The notes under the pieces were generated by a model, which saw only the letters and a program-made list of their open reading frames with translations, had not been told where the DNA came from and ran no database searches. Shown here one piece after another: positions 41,341-56,300 of a DNA stretch of 64,000 bases. The stretch lies in NCBI GenBank assembly GCA_020740775.1, contig JAHEWK010000003.1:62001-126000 (forward strand), read 5' to 3'. Source of the DNA: Ilyonectria destructans. Its lineage: Eukaryota > Ascomycota > Sordariomycetes > Hypocreales > Nectriaceae. Position 1 is the first letter of the stretch. Every line of letters begins with the position of its first letter. A program made the translations under genes and the position numbers.

Positions 41341-44300
41341 TAGGCCGCTCACGGTCAAATTCTTATCATTCAAGAGACCCAGGCCCAGTGCAACGTTGTG
41401 CTCATTGTGAATGAACTTTGCTAGAGTGACGAGTTGAATGGAATCACCGCCGAGGTAGTAAAAGTTGTCGTCGATGCTAATAGAATCCTCGCGGACCGAG
41501 AGAACCCTTGACCATAGGCCACGAATGCTGCGTTGTATCGCAGTTGAAGGCTCGCGGAATGCTGCTCGTCGGCTAGCCTTGTATGTCAAGAGCTCTTCTG
41601 TGGGCATGGCCACTGCCTGCTGGCGCAACAACGACCGGTCGAGCTTCATCGAAGAAATGAATGGCATGTCTCCAAGAGCCAAGAAGATATCGGGAACCAT
41701 GTAGCTTGGAAGAGCATCCTTGAGATACCCCGCTATGGCAGTAAGCGATTTTTGCATGGCCGGATCCAGCTCGAGAATTGAAGTGCGAAGGTCGAATGGT
41801 TTCTTGATTGTATCTCCTCCATCACCAAGGTTGTTAAAGTTGATGAAGGCGACCAGTAGATCGCTAGAGTCCTGGCGAATCACATCTACCACCACGTTTT
41901 CAACGGCGGAGAGGGCTGCTTTGATGTTGTACTCGATCTCGCCGAGCTCGATACGAAGGCCACGGGTCTTGACTTGCGTGTCCTTTCTTCCAATGTAGTG
42001 GATTGTGCCGTCGTAGTTGTACTTGACCAAATCTCCTGTCTTGTAGAACCTCTTTGACACGCCAGAAAAGGAAGAGGGCAGCCAGTTGACATCCTCAACG
42101 AACGAAGCTTTCGTCTTATCCATGTCATTGAAGTAGCCGCGTGCTAGGGTAGGGCCTTGCACAAGAAGCTCACCCACGCAACCAACAGGGACTAGGCGAT
42201 GGTAGTCCTCGGCATCAGCGATCCAACATGTCGAATTCTGGCTGCGGCCAATAGTCGATGCTGACTCTCCGGGAGACTGGAAAACGTGTGAGGTAGCGTC
42301 GACGCAGACTTCGGTCGGACCGTATGCATTTATGAGTTTCACACGTCCGTACCAGGTTTCCAAATTGTCTTGCGTCATTGCTTCGCCACCAAGGACCAAT
42401 GTTGTAATACCGGGGGTCTCCTCAGGCCGGAAAGTTCTCGCAAATGACGGAGTCAGCATAGCGACGTTGACTCGAGCCTTGTGAACATAGCCTGTGATGT
42501 TTTCCAGTCGGGCAGCGTCAGATGGGACACAAATAGTGCCGCCAAATACGAGAGGGGTGAAGATTTCAGCTATACTACCGTCGAAGATGTAGTTGGAGAA
42601 CTGCAAAACGCGCGATTCAGGGCCAAGGCCGTATGCTGTACCGTGTCCCTTGATACTAGAGCACACAGCAGAGTGCTGAAGCACGACACCCTTTGGTTTG
42701 CCTGTCGAGCCTGACGTAAAGAAGACGTAGGCTGCACTTTGAGGGCTGCACTTCGGAAGACGCATCGCAGGGTTGATCAGCCTAGGTAGCCTTGACATGA
42801 ATGAGTCCGAGAGGTTGACAGATTCATACGTCATGTGCGCACAAGATGAAGCTGTCGTAGGTGACACAATCATGAAGGAGGCCTCTACTTCCTTGACAAG
42901 TGCTTGGCGGCGGCTGTGTGGGTGTGACGGATCAAGTGGCATAAACGTAGCTCCGGCTTTCATAATTGCGAGTTGTGCAACAGTCGCCCACCTGGACTTC
43001 TCCAAGCACATCGGTACGATTGTCCCTGGCTTTACGCCCATTTGGGATAGGTGAATGCCAAGCTGGGTCGAGATTCGATCCAGCTGACCGTAGGTGAGAC
43101 TTCCCGCAATCGAGAAGATGGCCTCACGGTTGGGATGGCGAGAAGCTTGCTTTGAGATGAGGTCGTGGACGCAGGCGTTGACGGCCTCCGGCATCTTGTT
43201 GTTGTTCCACGTGTGAATTTGCTTCACGTCGTGGGGGCTGAAAAGGTCGACTTGCGAGAGAGGCAGGCTGGTGTCCTTGGTGACCAACTGACCAACCACA
43301 TGCTCGAAATGCTTGCATATCCACTGGATCTGTTCTGATGAAACCCGCTGAGCATCGTAGTTGACGGTAATCGTTATGTCTCCATTATCGCCTAGTACAC
43401 ACTGGAAAACGAGTGGGTAGGTATCGTAGCTCTCGTTTGTGGTCTTCGTACCAGGTACATCGGTGTCGATAAGCTTGAACGCTGATTCTGCCGCTGCTTC
43501 CACCTTCATAGATGGCTGGATGATCAAGAGATTCTGGAAGTCACAGGCCACCCGAGCCGTGTCGCTGAGCTTGGAAATGTTCTGCAAGCCAGTGTATTCG
43601 AAGGGGATCATGTCATTTGCTTGCTCTTGCACACTAGACAAGAACTGCGCAATTGTAGACGCGGTACCGACGCGGACACGCACAGGGACGGTGGCGATTG
43701 TTGGTCCGAGGATTGTCTGCATGCCCGGAACTGGCGCGTTACGTCCAGAGACGGTGCTTCCGAAGACAACATCGTCAGTCTCCAGATACTTGGCGAGGAC
43801 GATTGCCCAAGCAGCGCGCAAAAGGCTTGATGTTGTGATATTGGCGGTGCGGTGCTCGGGGATGTGAATGTCGCTGGTGAACAACATTGGGGAGCTTGTC
43901 TCGGAAAGGGTAGTGCGGTTGTCCGGAAACTTGGCCGTATTCGCTCCGTCGAGTTGCGCGAGCCAGAAGCGTCTTCTATCATCTGCGTTGGATGACAGCG
44001 CGTACTGGACGTAGTGATTGAGCAGAAGGGGCTTGAAATGCTCCTGCCCATCATAAGAGCTCTGGAGAATGCTAAGCATACATCCCAGCGTCCATCCATC
44101 GTAGATGGAGTGATGCATGTCCCATACTAAGTGATTGCGGCCCTTTGTGGAAGCGAGCATGAAATAGGACAGAGGAGTTCCATAGCCCACGTGAACCATC
44201 GGCAATTTCAGGACTTCGGAAAGCGAAGATCCTTCAACATCGCGCCAGGTGGGCTCCTCATCCAACACAACCTGCATCATGCCCCGTGTAGAGAGGATGA

Positions 44301-47300
44301 TTCGCGTACGCAGATTGGCGCACGCTGATAATGTGGCTTGTAGGGCAGACTTGAAGCGGATGAGGTCGACGTCCTTGCGAAGCTCAAGAACGAAGCGTGC
44401 CATGTAAGAGCCAGGCTGCTTCTCAGCAAGCGCAATAAGACCCTCCTGCAATGGTGTGCATGGGAAACCATCTTCAATCAAGTGCGAGTCGACTTGACAC
44501 TGCTTGCTAGCCTCTCGAAGAATTTCGGAGCGCGTGTCCTTGGGAATCATGACCCAGGGTTCCATGGTCGATAATTGCTGTTCACTTCCTGTGAGAGAAG
44601 CTCCAGCTGCGACTTGAACCAGGCGGGGATCCTTGAAAATGGTAGCGACGGTAAGAGAGATGCCTTGCTCGCCAGCTAGAGCAACCAATTGGATCGCAGC
44701 AATAGAATCGCCACCAAGTGACATGAAGCTATCGTCCCGGCCAATGGATTCCGTAGGTATCTTCAAAATGTCAGACCATAGCGCCTGCAACTTAGCTTCC
44801 ATGTCGGTCTCGGGAGCTCGCTTCTTGCTGCCAATCAGTGCGTAGCTGGCCATTTCCGATGGTGTCAGAGCATCTGCCATGGTACGAAGTCCCTTGCGGT
44901 CCAGTTTTCTAGAAATGGTGAAAGGGAAGTAGCTGCAAGGGATGAAAACTGTCGGGATCATGTACTGAGGCAAGGACACATGAAGTTGTCCGACCATGGT
45001 GGTTACTTGGCTTTCCAAATCACGCGTGAGAGGGATGAAGGCTCCCTCAGTGTCGGGACCGATGACCCGGCTCTTATCGCTGAAAGAGAAATAGGCGACG
45101 AGGGTTGAAGCACGATCAGTCTCCAGAACGTCGACGGTAAGTTGCTTGATACCCGGGAGAGAAGTACGAATGTGTTCCTCCACTTCACCGAGCTCAATGC
45201 GCAGACCCCGAATCTTGACCTGTGTGTCTTTGCGACCGACAAATTCGACTGTACCGTCATGATTGTAGAATCCGAGATCTCCAGTCCTGTAAAATCGGCT
45301 CCAATGAGGTGATGTATGCTGCGGTGCCCACTCTGGTGAAGTCACTAGAGCCTTTGAGGTCGAAGTCGGATCTGTGAGGTATTCACGCAGCAAAGTTGGG
45401 CCCTGGATGACCATCTCGCCGACGCATCCATTGGGCACCAACCGTGTTGGGTCTTGAGGGTCTACGATCCACCACGAACATCCGACCGGCCGCCCAACTG
45501 TGAGCGGAGAGTCGGTTGGTGACGTCCATTCGTGGAGACCGCTGAAGACGCAAGTCTCTGCAGGTCCCCATCCGTTGATAAGGCGCACCTTGCCATACCA
45601 TGTGTCAAATACATCTTGGGCAATCTTTTCGCCACATAATAGCAAGAGCTTAAGGCAAGGAATGTCTTCAGGCCTAATCGTACGTGCGAAAGAAGGCGTA
45701 AGGAATGCCCAGTTGACATCCATCTTGACAATGAACTCCTTTATGTTGTTCATTCGGTCGTGGTCAGACGGAACGCAGACACAGGCACCGGAAATCAAGG
45801 CGCCTACGATTTCGCCCACAGACACATCGAAGACGTGTGCAGAAAATTGCAGCATCCTGACGCCTGGTTGGATGCCAAGTCTCCTACTGATTGCCCTCTG
45901 GCTAGTACAGACAGCGCGGTGCTGCATCACCAAGCCCTTGGGAACGCCAGTAGTGCCGGAAGTGAAGAGGACGTAGGCTGGGTCGGCAGGCGAGACATAA
46001 CCTGCTGGCGGGCGCATGCTCAGTCTCTTTGATCGTTTCTCTAGCTTCTTGTCTAAGGCTGTCGACAACTCAATGACATATGGCACCAAGTTACCACATA
46101 TATCGGCATAAGTGGGCGAAGTTATGGCAATCTTTGCACCTGTCTGCTCCACAATCTGCTTGTGGCGTGAAGTAGGGTGCGCTGGGTCAAGAGGAACCCA
46201 GGCGCCACCCGCTTTGTTGATGGCTAGTATAGCGACAATGTACCAACCCGACTTCTCGAAGCACACGTGGATGAGGTCGCCTGGCGTAACGCCAAAGCCA
46301 TTGATGAGAAGGTGAGCAACTCTGTTTGAAGCTTTGTTGAGTTGATCATAGGTAAGTTCCATGTCCCATGCAGAAACAGCGGGATCATCTGGCCGGCGCT
46401 GCGCTTGTTCCTCGACGAGTCGGTGAAGGCAGGCATCGGCAATGACCAAGTCGCTGTCATGTTGATTCCAATCCACTGCTTTTTGCAGATCCCAGGAGCT
46501 CGCAACGTTCACGTCATCAAGAAGCTTCTGCTCTTGCGTGCATAGCTGATTGATACCGTGGTCAAATTGATGAGAAAATGCTTCGAGCATCGACTCGGTC
46601 ACGACAGTGGAGTCATAGACAAGGTCCACGTCGACGCGGTCGTCATATATCATGCACAATGCGACAAGGGGATAACTGAAATATCCCTCGAGCGATTGAC
46701 CTGCGTCATACGCGTCAGGGTTGATGGGAACGAAAATGGCGTCATCTGTGCTATCTCCCGAAGTCATCTGTTGCATCGGTTGAATGACGAGCAAACTTGA
46801 GAAGTTGCAGGCTTCCTTGGCTTCTGGGCTAACATTGGCGATATTTCGGAGGCCAAATTGCTCATATGCAACCATCCCTGAGGCTTGTTGCTGAATGTCT
46901 CGGAGGATGTTTGACAACGGCTCCTGTTTGTTAAGCCGCAATCGGACCGGAACTGTCGCGATCGTCGGCCCAGGCATGCTATCCACGCCGGGTACAGGGG
47001 CGTGGCGGCCAGAAACTGTCGTACCGAAGCAGATATCATCGGTGTCAGAATACCGGGCCAGCATTATCGCCCATGCGGCACGCACGATGGTTGCTTTCGT
47101 AGTGGAGGTGTCCATTGACTTGGGGAATAGTGTGCTTGTCTTCATGATACAGCTGACCGGTTTCGAGTCAGCCAACATGGTGGTCCGAGGAAAGACAGCG
47201 CGTTGTGCCCCAGCCAACTGCGATGTCCAGTATGACTTGGTCGCAGCCTCGTCAACTTGGATTGTATAATTGACAAAGCTGGAGTATGGCAGCAGTGCCG

Positions 47301-50300
47301 GAACTGGGGCTTGCTGGTAGAGGGTAGAGAGAACACCCAGTACCAAGTTTAAGCTCCAGCCATCGAGGATCGCGTGATGGACAACCAACGTAAAGAATCG
47401 TCGGCCGCTTCGATCAATAACGAGACCATATCGGCAGAGCCTCGAGCCATACTGCATGTGGATTGTCTTTGCGGAGGTCATGGCGGAGTTTAGATCAGCG
47501 CCATCAACTGTGGGTTCCCAAGCAGCCTGTTCTTTGATGATAGTCTGAACAGCAACACCATCTCGGACCACAATCCTTGTGCGCAGGTTACTGCAATGTT
47601 CCAACGTCTGGTTCCAGGCTGCCTTGAAACGAGCCGTGTCGATATTATCACCAAGCTGGTAGACATACTTGGCGGTATATGAACCAGGCTGCTTGACGGC
47701 CAGAGCCATAAGACCTTCCTGGAGACTCGTGCAAGGATAAGCGTCCTCGACGTCCTGGTTGCTCAAGAGATGGCACTCGTCACGGACACTAGACTGAATT
47801 GCGCTGGGAGAAGTGTTCGATAACAGACTGAAAGGCTGTACTTCAAACGTCGCCCCTTCGCCTTCGACGACCTTGGCGGCTACGGCTGACAATCGAGGAT
47901 CGGTGAAAATGTCCCTGACAGTAATCGTCAAGCCTGCCTCTCTTGCGAGAGTCACGAACTGGATGGCGGTAATAGAATCGCCGCCAATTCGGAAGAAGCT
48001 ATCGTCCCGGCCAATTTGTTCCGTGGGAATCTTCAGGATTGTTGACCATGCCTGTTGGACACGGACTTCCATGGGCATTGTAGGAGCTCGTTTTTCGGTC
48101 TCTGCCAGGGAGTACTTGGCTAGCGACTCCCGGCTAAGCGTTGCTGCCAAACGCTTCAAACTGCCTCTGTCCAGCTTAGTCGATGTGATTGAAGGCATGT
48201 ACCGGCAAGGGAAAAAGATTGCCGGCACCATATAGCTAGGCAGGGTGACAGATAGATGGCCGATGGCTGCTGTGATTTGACCCTTAGTATCATCTGTGAG
48301 CGGCAGCGGGATGCTGTCAGTGCCTGACTCGGCCCCTCCAGTCGATGTACGGGTCTCGTCACTGAAGCAAAAGTATGCAGCCAAACTGGCTCCTGATTCT
48401 CCCTGGAATAGGTCGACCGCGACTTGTCGCACATTTGGCAATGCGGCGCGAAGGTGATGTTCGACCTCACCCAACTCCACACGAAGGCCGCGAATTTTGA
48501 CCTGCGTGTCTTTGCGGCTCACGAACTCAATGGTGCCGTCATGATTGTAGTAGCACAGGTCGCCGGACTTGAAGAATCGGTTCCAGTTTGGCGACGTGTT
48601 GTGTGGTGCCCAGGGTGGAAGCTTGGTCACAGTGCTTGCGGCAGTCCGGACAGGGTCTGCCAAATACTCCTGGAGCAAGGTTGGACCTTGGATAACGACT
48701 TCTCCAATGCACCCTGTTGGGGCGAGCCTTTGGGGGTCTTGCGGGTCAACAATCCAACAATAACCACCAACCGGTTTTCCCACAGTCTGGGGTGATTCCG
48801 CTACCGACTTCCATTCATGGAGGGTGCTGAAAACGCAAGTTTCCGCAGGTCCCCAGCCCGTAACAAGACGTAGTTTGTCAACCCAAACTTCAAAGACATC
48901 CCTGCCCACAGCCTCGCCAGTCAGTAGGAGAAGCTCGAGCCCAGGCATGTCTGACGGTTTCAAGGTCCGTGTAAAAGAGGGCGTCAGGAAAGCCCAATTG
49001 ATCTTCATCTCGTTGACGAACTCCTTGATACCACTCATTCGCACTTCTTCGGAAGGTACGCACAGAGTGGCACCGGCAAGCAAAGGGCCAATGATCTCGC
49101 CGATACAAAGATCAAAGACGAAGGACGCAAACTGGAGGATCCTGACCTTCGACGTCAATCTAAGCCGCTTGGCGATAGCTGTCTGACTAGTGCAAAGAGC
49201 ACCGTGCTGCATAACGAGACCCTTAGGCGTCCCCGTACTTCCAGAGGTGAACAGCACGTATGCTGGGTGATCCGGAGTGACACCACACACCGGCGCAATT
49301 GGGGACCCTCGCTCGGCTGTAAGCTTCTCATCAAGCGCAGAGGTCACGGTTGCTACCAGTGGGGTAAGGCTGGCGCATCTCTTCGCGTTGGCGGGTGACG
49401 AGAGAGCCAGACGGGCGCCAGTTTGCTTGACAATCTGCTGCTGGCGCTGGAGTGGATGCGAGGGGTCCAGAGGCACCCACGCGGCGCCTGCTTTATTGAC
49501 AGCCAAAATGGCCACAAAGAACCAGACAGACTTTTCAAAGCAGACGTGAATGAAGTCTCCTGTCTGAACCCCGAAAGCATCTCGTAGGTGGTGAGCCAGC
49601 CTGTTTGCTGCTCTATTCAATTGGGTGTATGTTAATTGACCATCCCAAGCCTCAATAGCAGAGGCCTCAGGTTGATACAGTGCCTGCATTTCGACGAGTT
49701 GGTGGAAACATGATCGGATAATCTGGGGCTCTTCGGGGTTGTAGTCTTGTGCCTTCTTCAAATCCCAGTCGCTAGCGATGGATATCTTATCCAAGAGCGC
49801 GTCGTCTCGGTGCAATAGCAGCTGTTGAACAGCACGGTCGAAATGATACGACAATGTCTGTGATTGAGATTCGGTTATGACGTTGGGATTGAAGATGAGA
49901 AGTAGCTCGACGTGGTCTTTGTGCGTGAAACATTGCAGGACCAGCGGGTAAGTGAAGTAGCCTTCGACGGCCTCCTCGTCCTTAAAGGAGTCTGGGCCAG
50001 CCGAGAGCAGAGGATCGGCTCCCACGGAGACATCGTCGGCAGTCATGTGCTGCACAGGCTGGATGACCAGCAAACTGGAGAAATCGCAAGCTTCCTTGGC
50101 CGCCTGGCTAACCTTGGAGATATTTCGAAGACCAAACTGCTCGAAAGCCACCATATCTGCAGCTTGTTGTTGTATGCCCTCCAAGAAGCTTGCAACCCCC
50201 TTCTGGCTGTCTAGTCGGACACGGACCGGAATGGTAGCAACAGCCGGTCCGGCCATTCTATCAACGCCTGCAACCGGAGCATGGCGACCGGATACTGTCG

Positions 50301-53300
50301 TACCGAAGCAGACATCGTCAGAGTCGCAATACCGGGCTAGGACTACCGCCCATGCAGCACGTAGGATTGTCGCCTTTGTGACTGAATCGTTGCTTGTAGA
50401 GTCAAATGAGATCTTGTGCTTCATAATGCGGCTGGCCGGCTTCAAGTCTGCCGCAAGATCGACCCTCGGGAAGATAGAACGTTGGGCTCCTTCCAGCTGC
50501 TCTGTCCAGTAATCGTTGGCCGCATTTTGGTCAAGTTGCTGGATGTAGTTGATAAACCCGGAGTACGGTTGGAGCGCTGAGACGGGCTGCCCGGCGAAGA
50601 TACCATACAATGTACCAAGTGCGATATTCAAGCTCCAGCCATCAAACACAGCATGGTGGATCATTAGCACGAAGTAACGCTCGCCGGTTTCTTGAGCAAC
50701 GAAACCATAGCGGCATAGCCGCGACCCATATTCCATCCTGACTGTCTTCATAGTATCCATAAAGGATCGCAGGTCGAGTCCTTCTGTTGACTCCCACGTC
50801 GCCTTTTCTCGGATAATGGCTTGGATCGAGTATTCGTTTTGGAGCAGTATTCTCGTACGCAAGTTGCTGCAGACATCGATGGTCTGACTCCAAGCCCCTT
50901 CAAAGCGAGCTCTATCGATAGTATCAGGCAGACGATAGACGTACTTGGCGATGTACGAGCCGGGCTGCTTGACCGCTAGAGCAAGGAGGCCTTCTTGGAG
51001 ACTTGTGCAAGGATAAGCATCTTCGATATCCTGCCCACTTGACAATTCGCAGATTTCTCGGACGGTCGACTTGACGACTTCGACGTCGATCTCTGCCAAT
51101 AGAGAGAACGGCTCAGACTCGGATGGCGCTATGTCGTCGGTCTCGGTGACTCTAGCAGCAACAGCAGACAACCGAGCATCGGTGAAAATGTCCTTGACCG
51201 TAATGGCTAAGCCGACTTCTCGCGCGGCTGTTACAAATTGAATAGCCGTGATAGAATCGCCGCCAATCCGCAAAAAGCTGTCATCGCGTCCAATGGAAGC
51301 AGCAGGCGTTTTTAGGATTGTCGCCCATATGTCTCGGAGACGGGTTTCCATGGGTGTTGCAGGTGCGCGTTTCTCACTATCGACAAGTGAGAACCCAGCT
51401 AAAGAGTCTCGACTGAGAGACGCTGTCAGACGCTTGAGTCCACCTCGGTCCAGTTTGGTCGAAGTAATGGAGGGCATGAACTTGCAGGGGAAGAACATTG
51501 TTGGGACCATATAGCTCGGCAGGGTCACAGTCAATTGGCCTACCACAGCCATCAACTGGTCCCTCAACTCAGCAGTAACTGGGAGGAAAATGCTCTCTGC
51601 AGTAACAGTGCCCCGGTGCGTATCGTCAGTGAAGCAAAAGTACGCTCCAAGGTTCGTTCCAGTGTCGGTCTTCAACACTTCCACGACGACTTGGCGTGCT
51701 ATCCCTAGGGATGCGCGGATGTGATGTTCGACCTCGCCCAACTCGACCCGAAGGCCGCGAATCTTAACCTGGGTATCCTTTCGACTAATGAACTCAATAG
51801 TACCATCTTGGTTGTAATAGCAAAGATCTCCTGACTTGAAGAAGCGGTTCCAGCGTGGTAGGGAACGGCGGGGAGCCCATTCAGGAAGCGAAGCAACGGT
51901 TGATGCGTGGGTCCTAGTTGGGTCTGCAAGATATTCGCGGAGTAAGGTAGGGCCTTGGATGACCACCTCGCCAATGCACCCCGTTGGAGCAAGGCGCTGA
52001 GGGTCATCCGGGTCAACGATCCAGCAGTAGCCTCCAACCGGCCGGCCGACAGTTTGCGGCGACTCCTCTGCTGTCTTCCATTCGTGTAAGGTGCTGAAAA
52101 CACACGTCTCTGCAGGACCCCAGCCAGTAACTAAGCGCAATTTTCCAACCCAGGCCTTGAAGACATCTCGTCCGACTGCTTCACCTGTCAGCAGCAACAG
52201 CTCTAGTCCGGGCAAATCTGCAGGCTGGAGAGTGCGCGCAAATGAGGGGGTCAGGAAGGCCCAGTTGACCTTGGTCTCATTGATGAAGTCCTTTAGGCCA
52301 CTCATACGTGTCTCTTCGGATGGAATGCACAATGCGGCTCCGTACAGTAATGGTGCGATGATCTCACCGATGCACAGGTCAAAGACAAAGGAAGCAAACT
52401 GCAAGATCCTAACCTCAGAGGTAAGACCGAGCCTCTTTCCAATGGCTGTCTGACTGGTACAAACGGCACCATGCTGCATGACAAGACCCTTTGGAGTTCC
52501 TGTGCTACCTGATGTAAACAGGATATAGGCCGCATGATCTGGGGAAACGTCCAACACAGGTGGCTGGGGATCGCGGCCAAACTCCTCCATCAACTCCTGG
52601 TCGAGTTCAGACATGACCTCTATAACACTTGGCACCAGCTCAGCACATCTAGCGAAATTTGCTGGCGATGTAAGGGCGAGAGTGGCTTTGGTCTGTCCAA
52701 CGATCTGTCGCTGTCGCTGTACTGGGTGGGATGGATCCAACGGGACCCATGCGGCACCTGCCTTATTGACAGCTAGCAGTGAGACAAAGAACCAAACCGA
52801 CTTCTCAAAGCAAAGATGAACAAGATCACCCGGCTTGACACCGATGGCATCGACGAGATAGCATGCCAAGCGATTAGCAGCACTATCCAATTGAGAGTAC
52901 GTTAACTCGCCGTCCCAAGCGTGAATAGCAGGCGCATTGGGCTGGCGTCGCGCCTGTATCTCAACAAGCTGGTGCACGCAGGCTTCAACGATCTCGGGAT
53001 CTTCCGGATTGAACTCGATGGCTCTCTTCAGGTCCCACTCGCTGGCGAGGGTTACTGTATCCATCAGAGCATCGCCTGGAGCTTGTAGCTGCTTGACTGC
53101 TTGCTCGAAATGTTGCGAGAACGTCCGCAGCTGTTGCTCAGGGATGATGGCGGGGTTGTAGATGAGCATCAGCTCGACATGGTCCCCATGTGTCAATGCT
53201 TGCAGAACCAGTGGGTACGTAAAGTAGCCCTGTAACGACTCTTCATTTTCGTACTCATCGGAGCCGACTGGAAGCAGCATGGGCTTATTCTCGTCGCCTC

Positions 53301-56300
53301 CGGAGGTTACATGTTCCACTGGCTGGATAACCAACAAACTCGTAAAGTCGCAGGCTTCTTGGATATCGCGGCCGAGCCTGGAGATATTGTGGAGACCAAA
53401 CTGTTCGTAAGTCGCCATGTCGGATGCTTGCTTTTGGATGCCGTGAAGAAAGCTGGAGATGGACTTTTGACGGTCCAGATGTACTCGTACTGGTACTGTA
53501 GCTACAGCCGGTCCAGCCATCTTGTCAATCCCGGAGACTGGGGCATGACGCCCAGAGACAGCCGTGCCAAAACAGACATTATCGGTATCGCAATAGCGCG
53601 CAAGGACTGTCGCCCATGCAGCACGAAGGACAGTTGCTTTCGTGATTGAACTGTCGGAAGACTCAGAGAATGGAATCTTCATGTTCATGACTTGACTCGC
53701 TGGCTCAGCCGGGTGTGTGGGATCCGTCAGTGGAAACATAGCTCGTTGAGCGCCGTTGAGTTGTTCCATCCAATATGCGCTGGCTGCGGTATGATCGAGC
53801 TGGGTGGTGTAATTGATAAAGCTGGAGTATGGCTGCAAGGTTGGGATTGATCCGCCGTGATAGAGATTGTAGAGGGTTCCAAGAACGATGTTCAAGCTCC
53901 AGCCGTCAAATACAGCATGGTGAATTGTCAGGACGAAATACTCCCGGCCGCTAGGGTCGGTTATAAGAGCGTATCGGCAAAGTCGCGAGCCATACTCCAT
54001 CCTGATCTTCTTCGTGCTGTCCATGACATCACGAAGACTAAGGTCATCGGTAGGCTCCCACATTGCTTTTTCGCGAATGACAGCTTGGATCGAGGTACCG
54101 TCTTTTGATACGATTCTTGTCCGTAGGTTCCCGCATAGTTCGACGGTTCGGTTCCACGCCATCTTGAAGCGGCCAATATCGACTTCGTCAGGAAGACGAT
54201 AGGCGTACTTCGCAATGTACGAACCCGGTTGCTTGACTGCTAGAGCCATAAGGCCTTCCTGGAGACTCGTACAGGGATAGGCGTCCTCAACTTCATCGAC
54301 ACTCGCAAGGTTGCACTCAGCTTGGACTGTGGATTTGAGAGACTCGACTCGACCATCCGGCAGCATGCTAAATGGTGCTGCCTCATATGACGTGGCCTCG
54401 CCCTCGACGACTTTATCAGCCACAGCCCACAGCCGAGGATCAGTGAATAAGTCCTTGACCGTAATGGCCAGGCCAGCGTCGCTTGCCAATGTCACGAATT
54501 GGATAGCTGTAATAGAGTCGCCACCAAGACGAAGGAAACTGTCATCCCTGCCAATTGAACTGGTCGGGATCTTTAGAATCGTAGCCCAGATCTGCTGCAG
54601 ACGAACTTCCATCGGCGTTGCGGGGGCGCGCTTTTCGCCGTCTGCGAGCGACTGCTTGGCCAATTCTTCCCGGCTAAGGGTGGCTGTCAACTTCTTAAGT
54701 GCGTTTCTATCCAACTTCGTTGATGTAATAGATGGCATAAATCGGCAGGGGAAGAAGATTGTCGGAACCATATAACTAGGAAGCGTCACACTGAGCTGGC
54801 CCACAACTGCAGTGATTTGGTCCTTGAGGTGGCCCGTAAGTGGGAGAAAGATGTTACCAGCGTCGAGATTGGATCCCGTGCGTGTGTCATCTTCGAAACA
54901 GTAGTACGCAACGAGGTTGGTGCCAGCGTCGCCTCTGTGAACATCCACAACGATTTGCTTGACGTCTGGGAGGGCTGTGCGCAAATGATGCTCAACCTCG
55001 CCGAGCTCCACACGGAGGCCACGAATCTTGACCTGTGAATCCTTACGGCTGACGAATTCGATCGTGCCATCTGAATTATAGAAGCAAAGATCTCCTGATT
55101 TGAAGAATCGCTTCCAATACGGCGATTCACGACGCGGCGCCCACTGCGGGAGTGATGTGACAGAAGAAGCCGCGGTTCTATCTGGATCTGCCAGATATTC
55201 ACGTAGGAGAGTCGGTCCTTGGATCATAACCTCGCCCACACAACCTGTTGGGGCTAGCTTTTGAGGATCAGCTGGATCAACAACCCAGCAGAAACCGCCC
55301 ACCGGCCGACCAACTGTGAGGGGGGATTCAGATGTTGAAGCCCATTCGTGGAGAGTGCTAAACACGCAAGTCTCTGCAGGTCCCCATCCATTGATAAGAC
55401 GGACCCTTCCAAACCAGGTGTCCAGGATGTCCTGACCCACAGCTTCACCTGCTAGCAGCAGCAGCTCCAGACCAGGAACATCATCCGGTTGCAGGGTGCG
55501 TGTAAAGGCCGGAGTGAGGAAGGCCCAGTTGATCTGCTGATCCCGGATAAAATCTTTGAGGCCGTTCATTCGCATCTCCTCGGAGGGAACGCATAGTGTA
55601 GCACCAGCAATCAAAGGTCCAATGATTTCACCAATGCAGAGATCGAACACAAATGAGGCGAACTGCAGTATCCTGACAGATGGCGTTAAGCGTAGCCTTT
55701 TCCGGATAGCTGTTTGGCTAGTACAGACAGCATAATGCTGCATCACAAGGCCCTTAGGAGTTCCCGTGCTTCCAGAAGTGAAGAGAACATATGCTGCGTG
55801 GTCCGGAGTAACGCCAGAAGCCGGGGATGGTGGGGATCCTCGCTGAGTCGTCAGCCATTGGTCTAGGGTAGCTGAGACCTCCAACAATTTGGGCAACAAG
55901 CCAGCACACTTCTCAGTGTTGGCAGATGAGACTAATATCAAGCTGGCTTGCGTCTGCTGTACAATCTGCTGCTGGCGTTGGACCGGGTGTGAGGGGTCTA
56001 GCGGAACCCAAGCAGCACCTGCTTTGTTGATGGCTAGCATTGCGACAAAAAACCAGGCGGATTTCTCGAAGCAGGTATGCACCAGATCTCCAACCCGAAC
56101 ACCGAGAACATCGATTAGGTGGTGAGCCAACCTGTTTGCAGCTATATTCAGTTGAGAATATGTTAGTCGACCGTCCCAGGCATGGATAGCCGCGGCGTTG
56201 GGCCGTAGCTGTGCCTGTTGCTCAACCATCTGATGCACCGAAGAACGAATAATTTCCGGATCTTCAACGTTGTAATCGAGGGCCTTGCCTAGGTCCCAGT

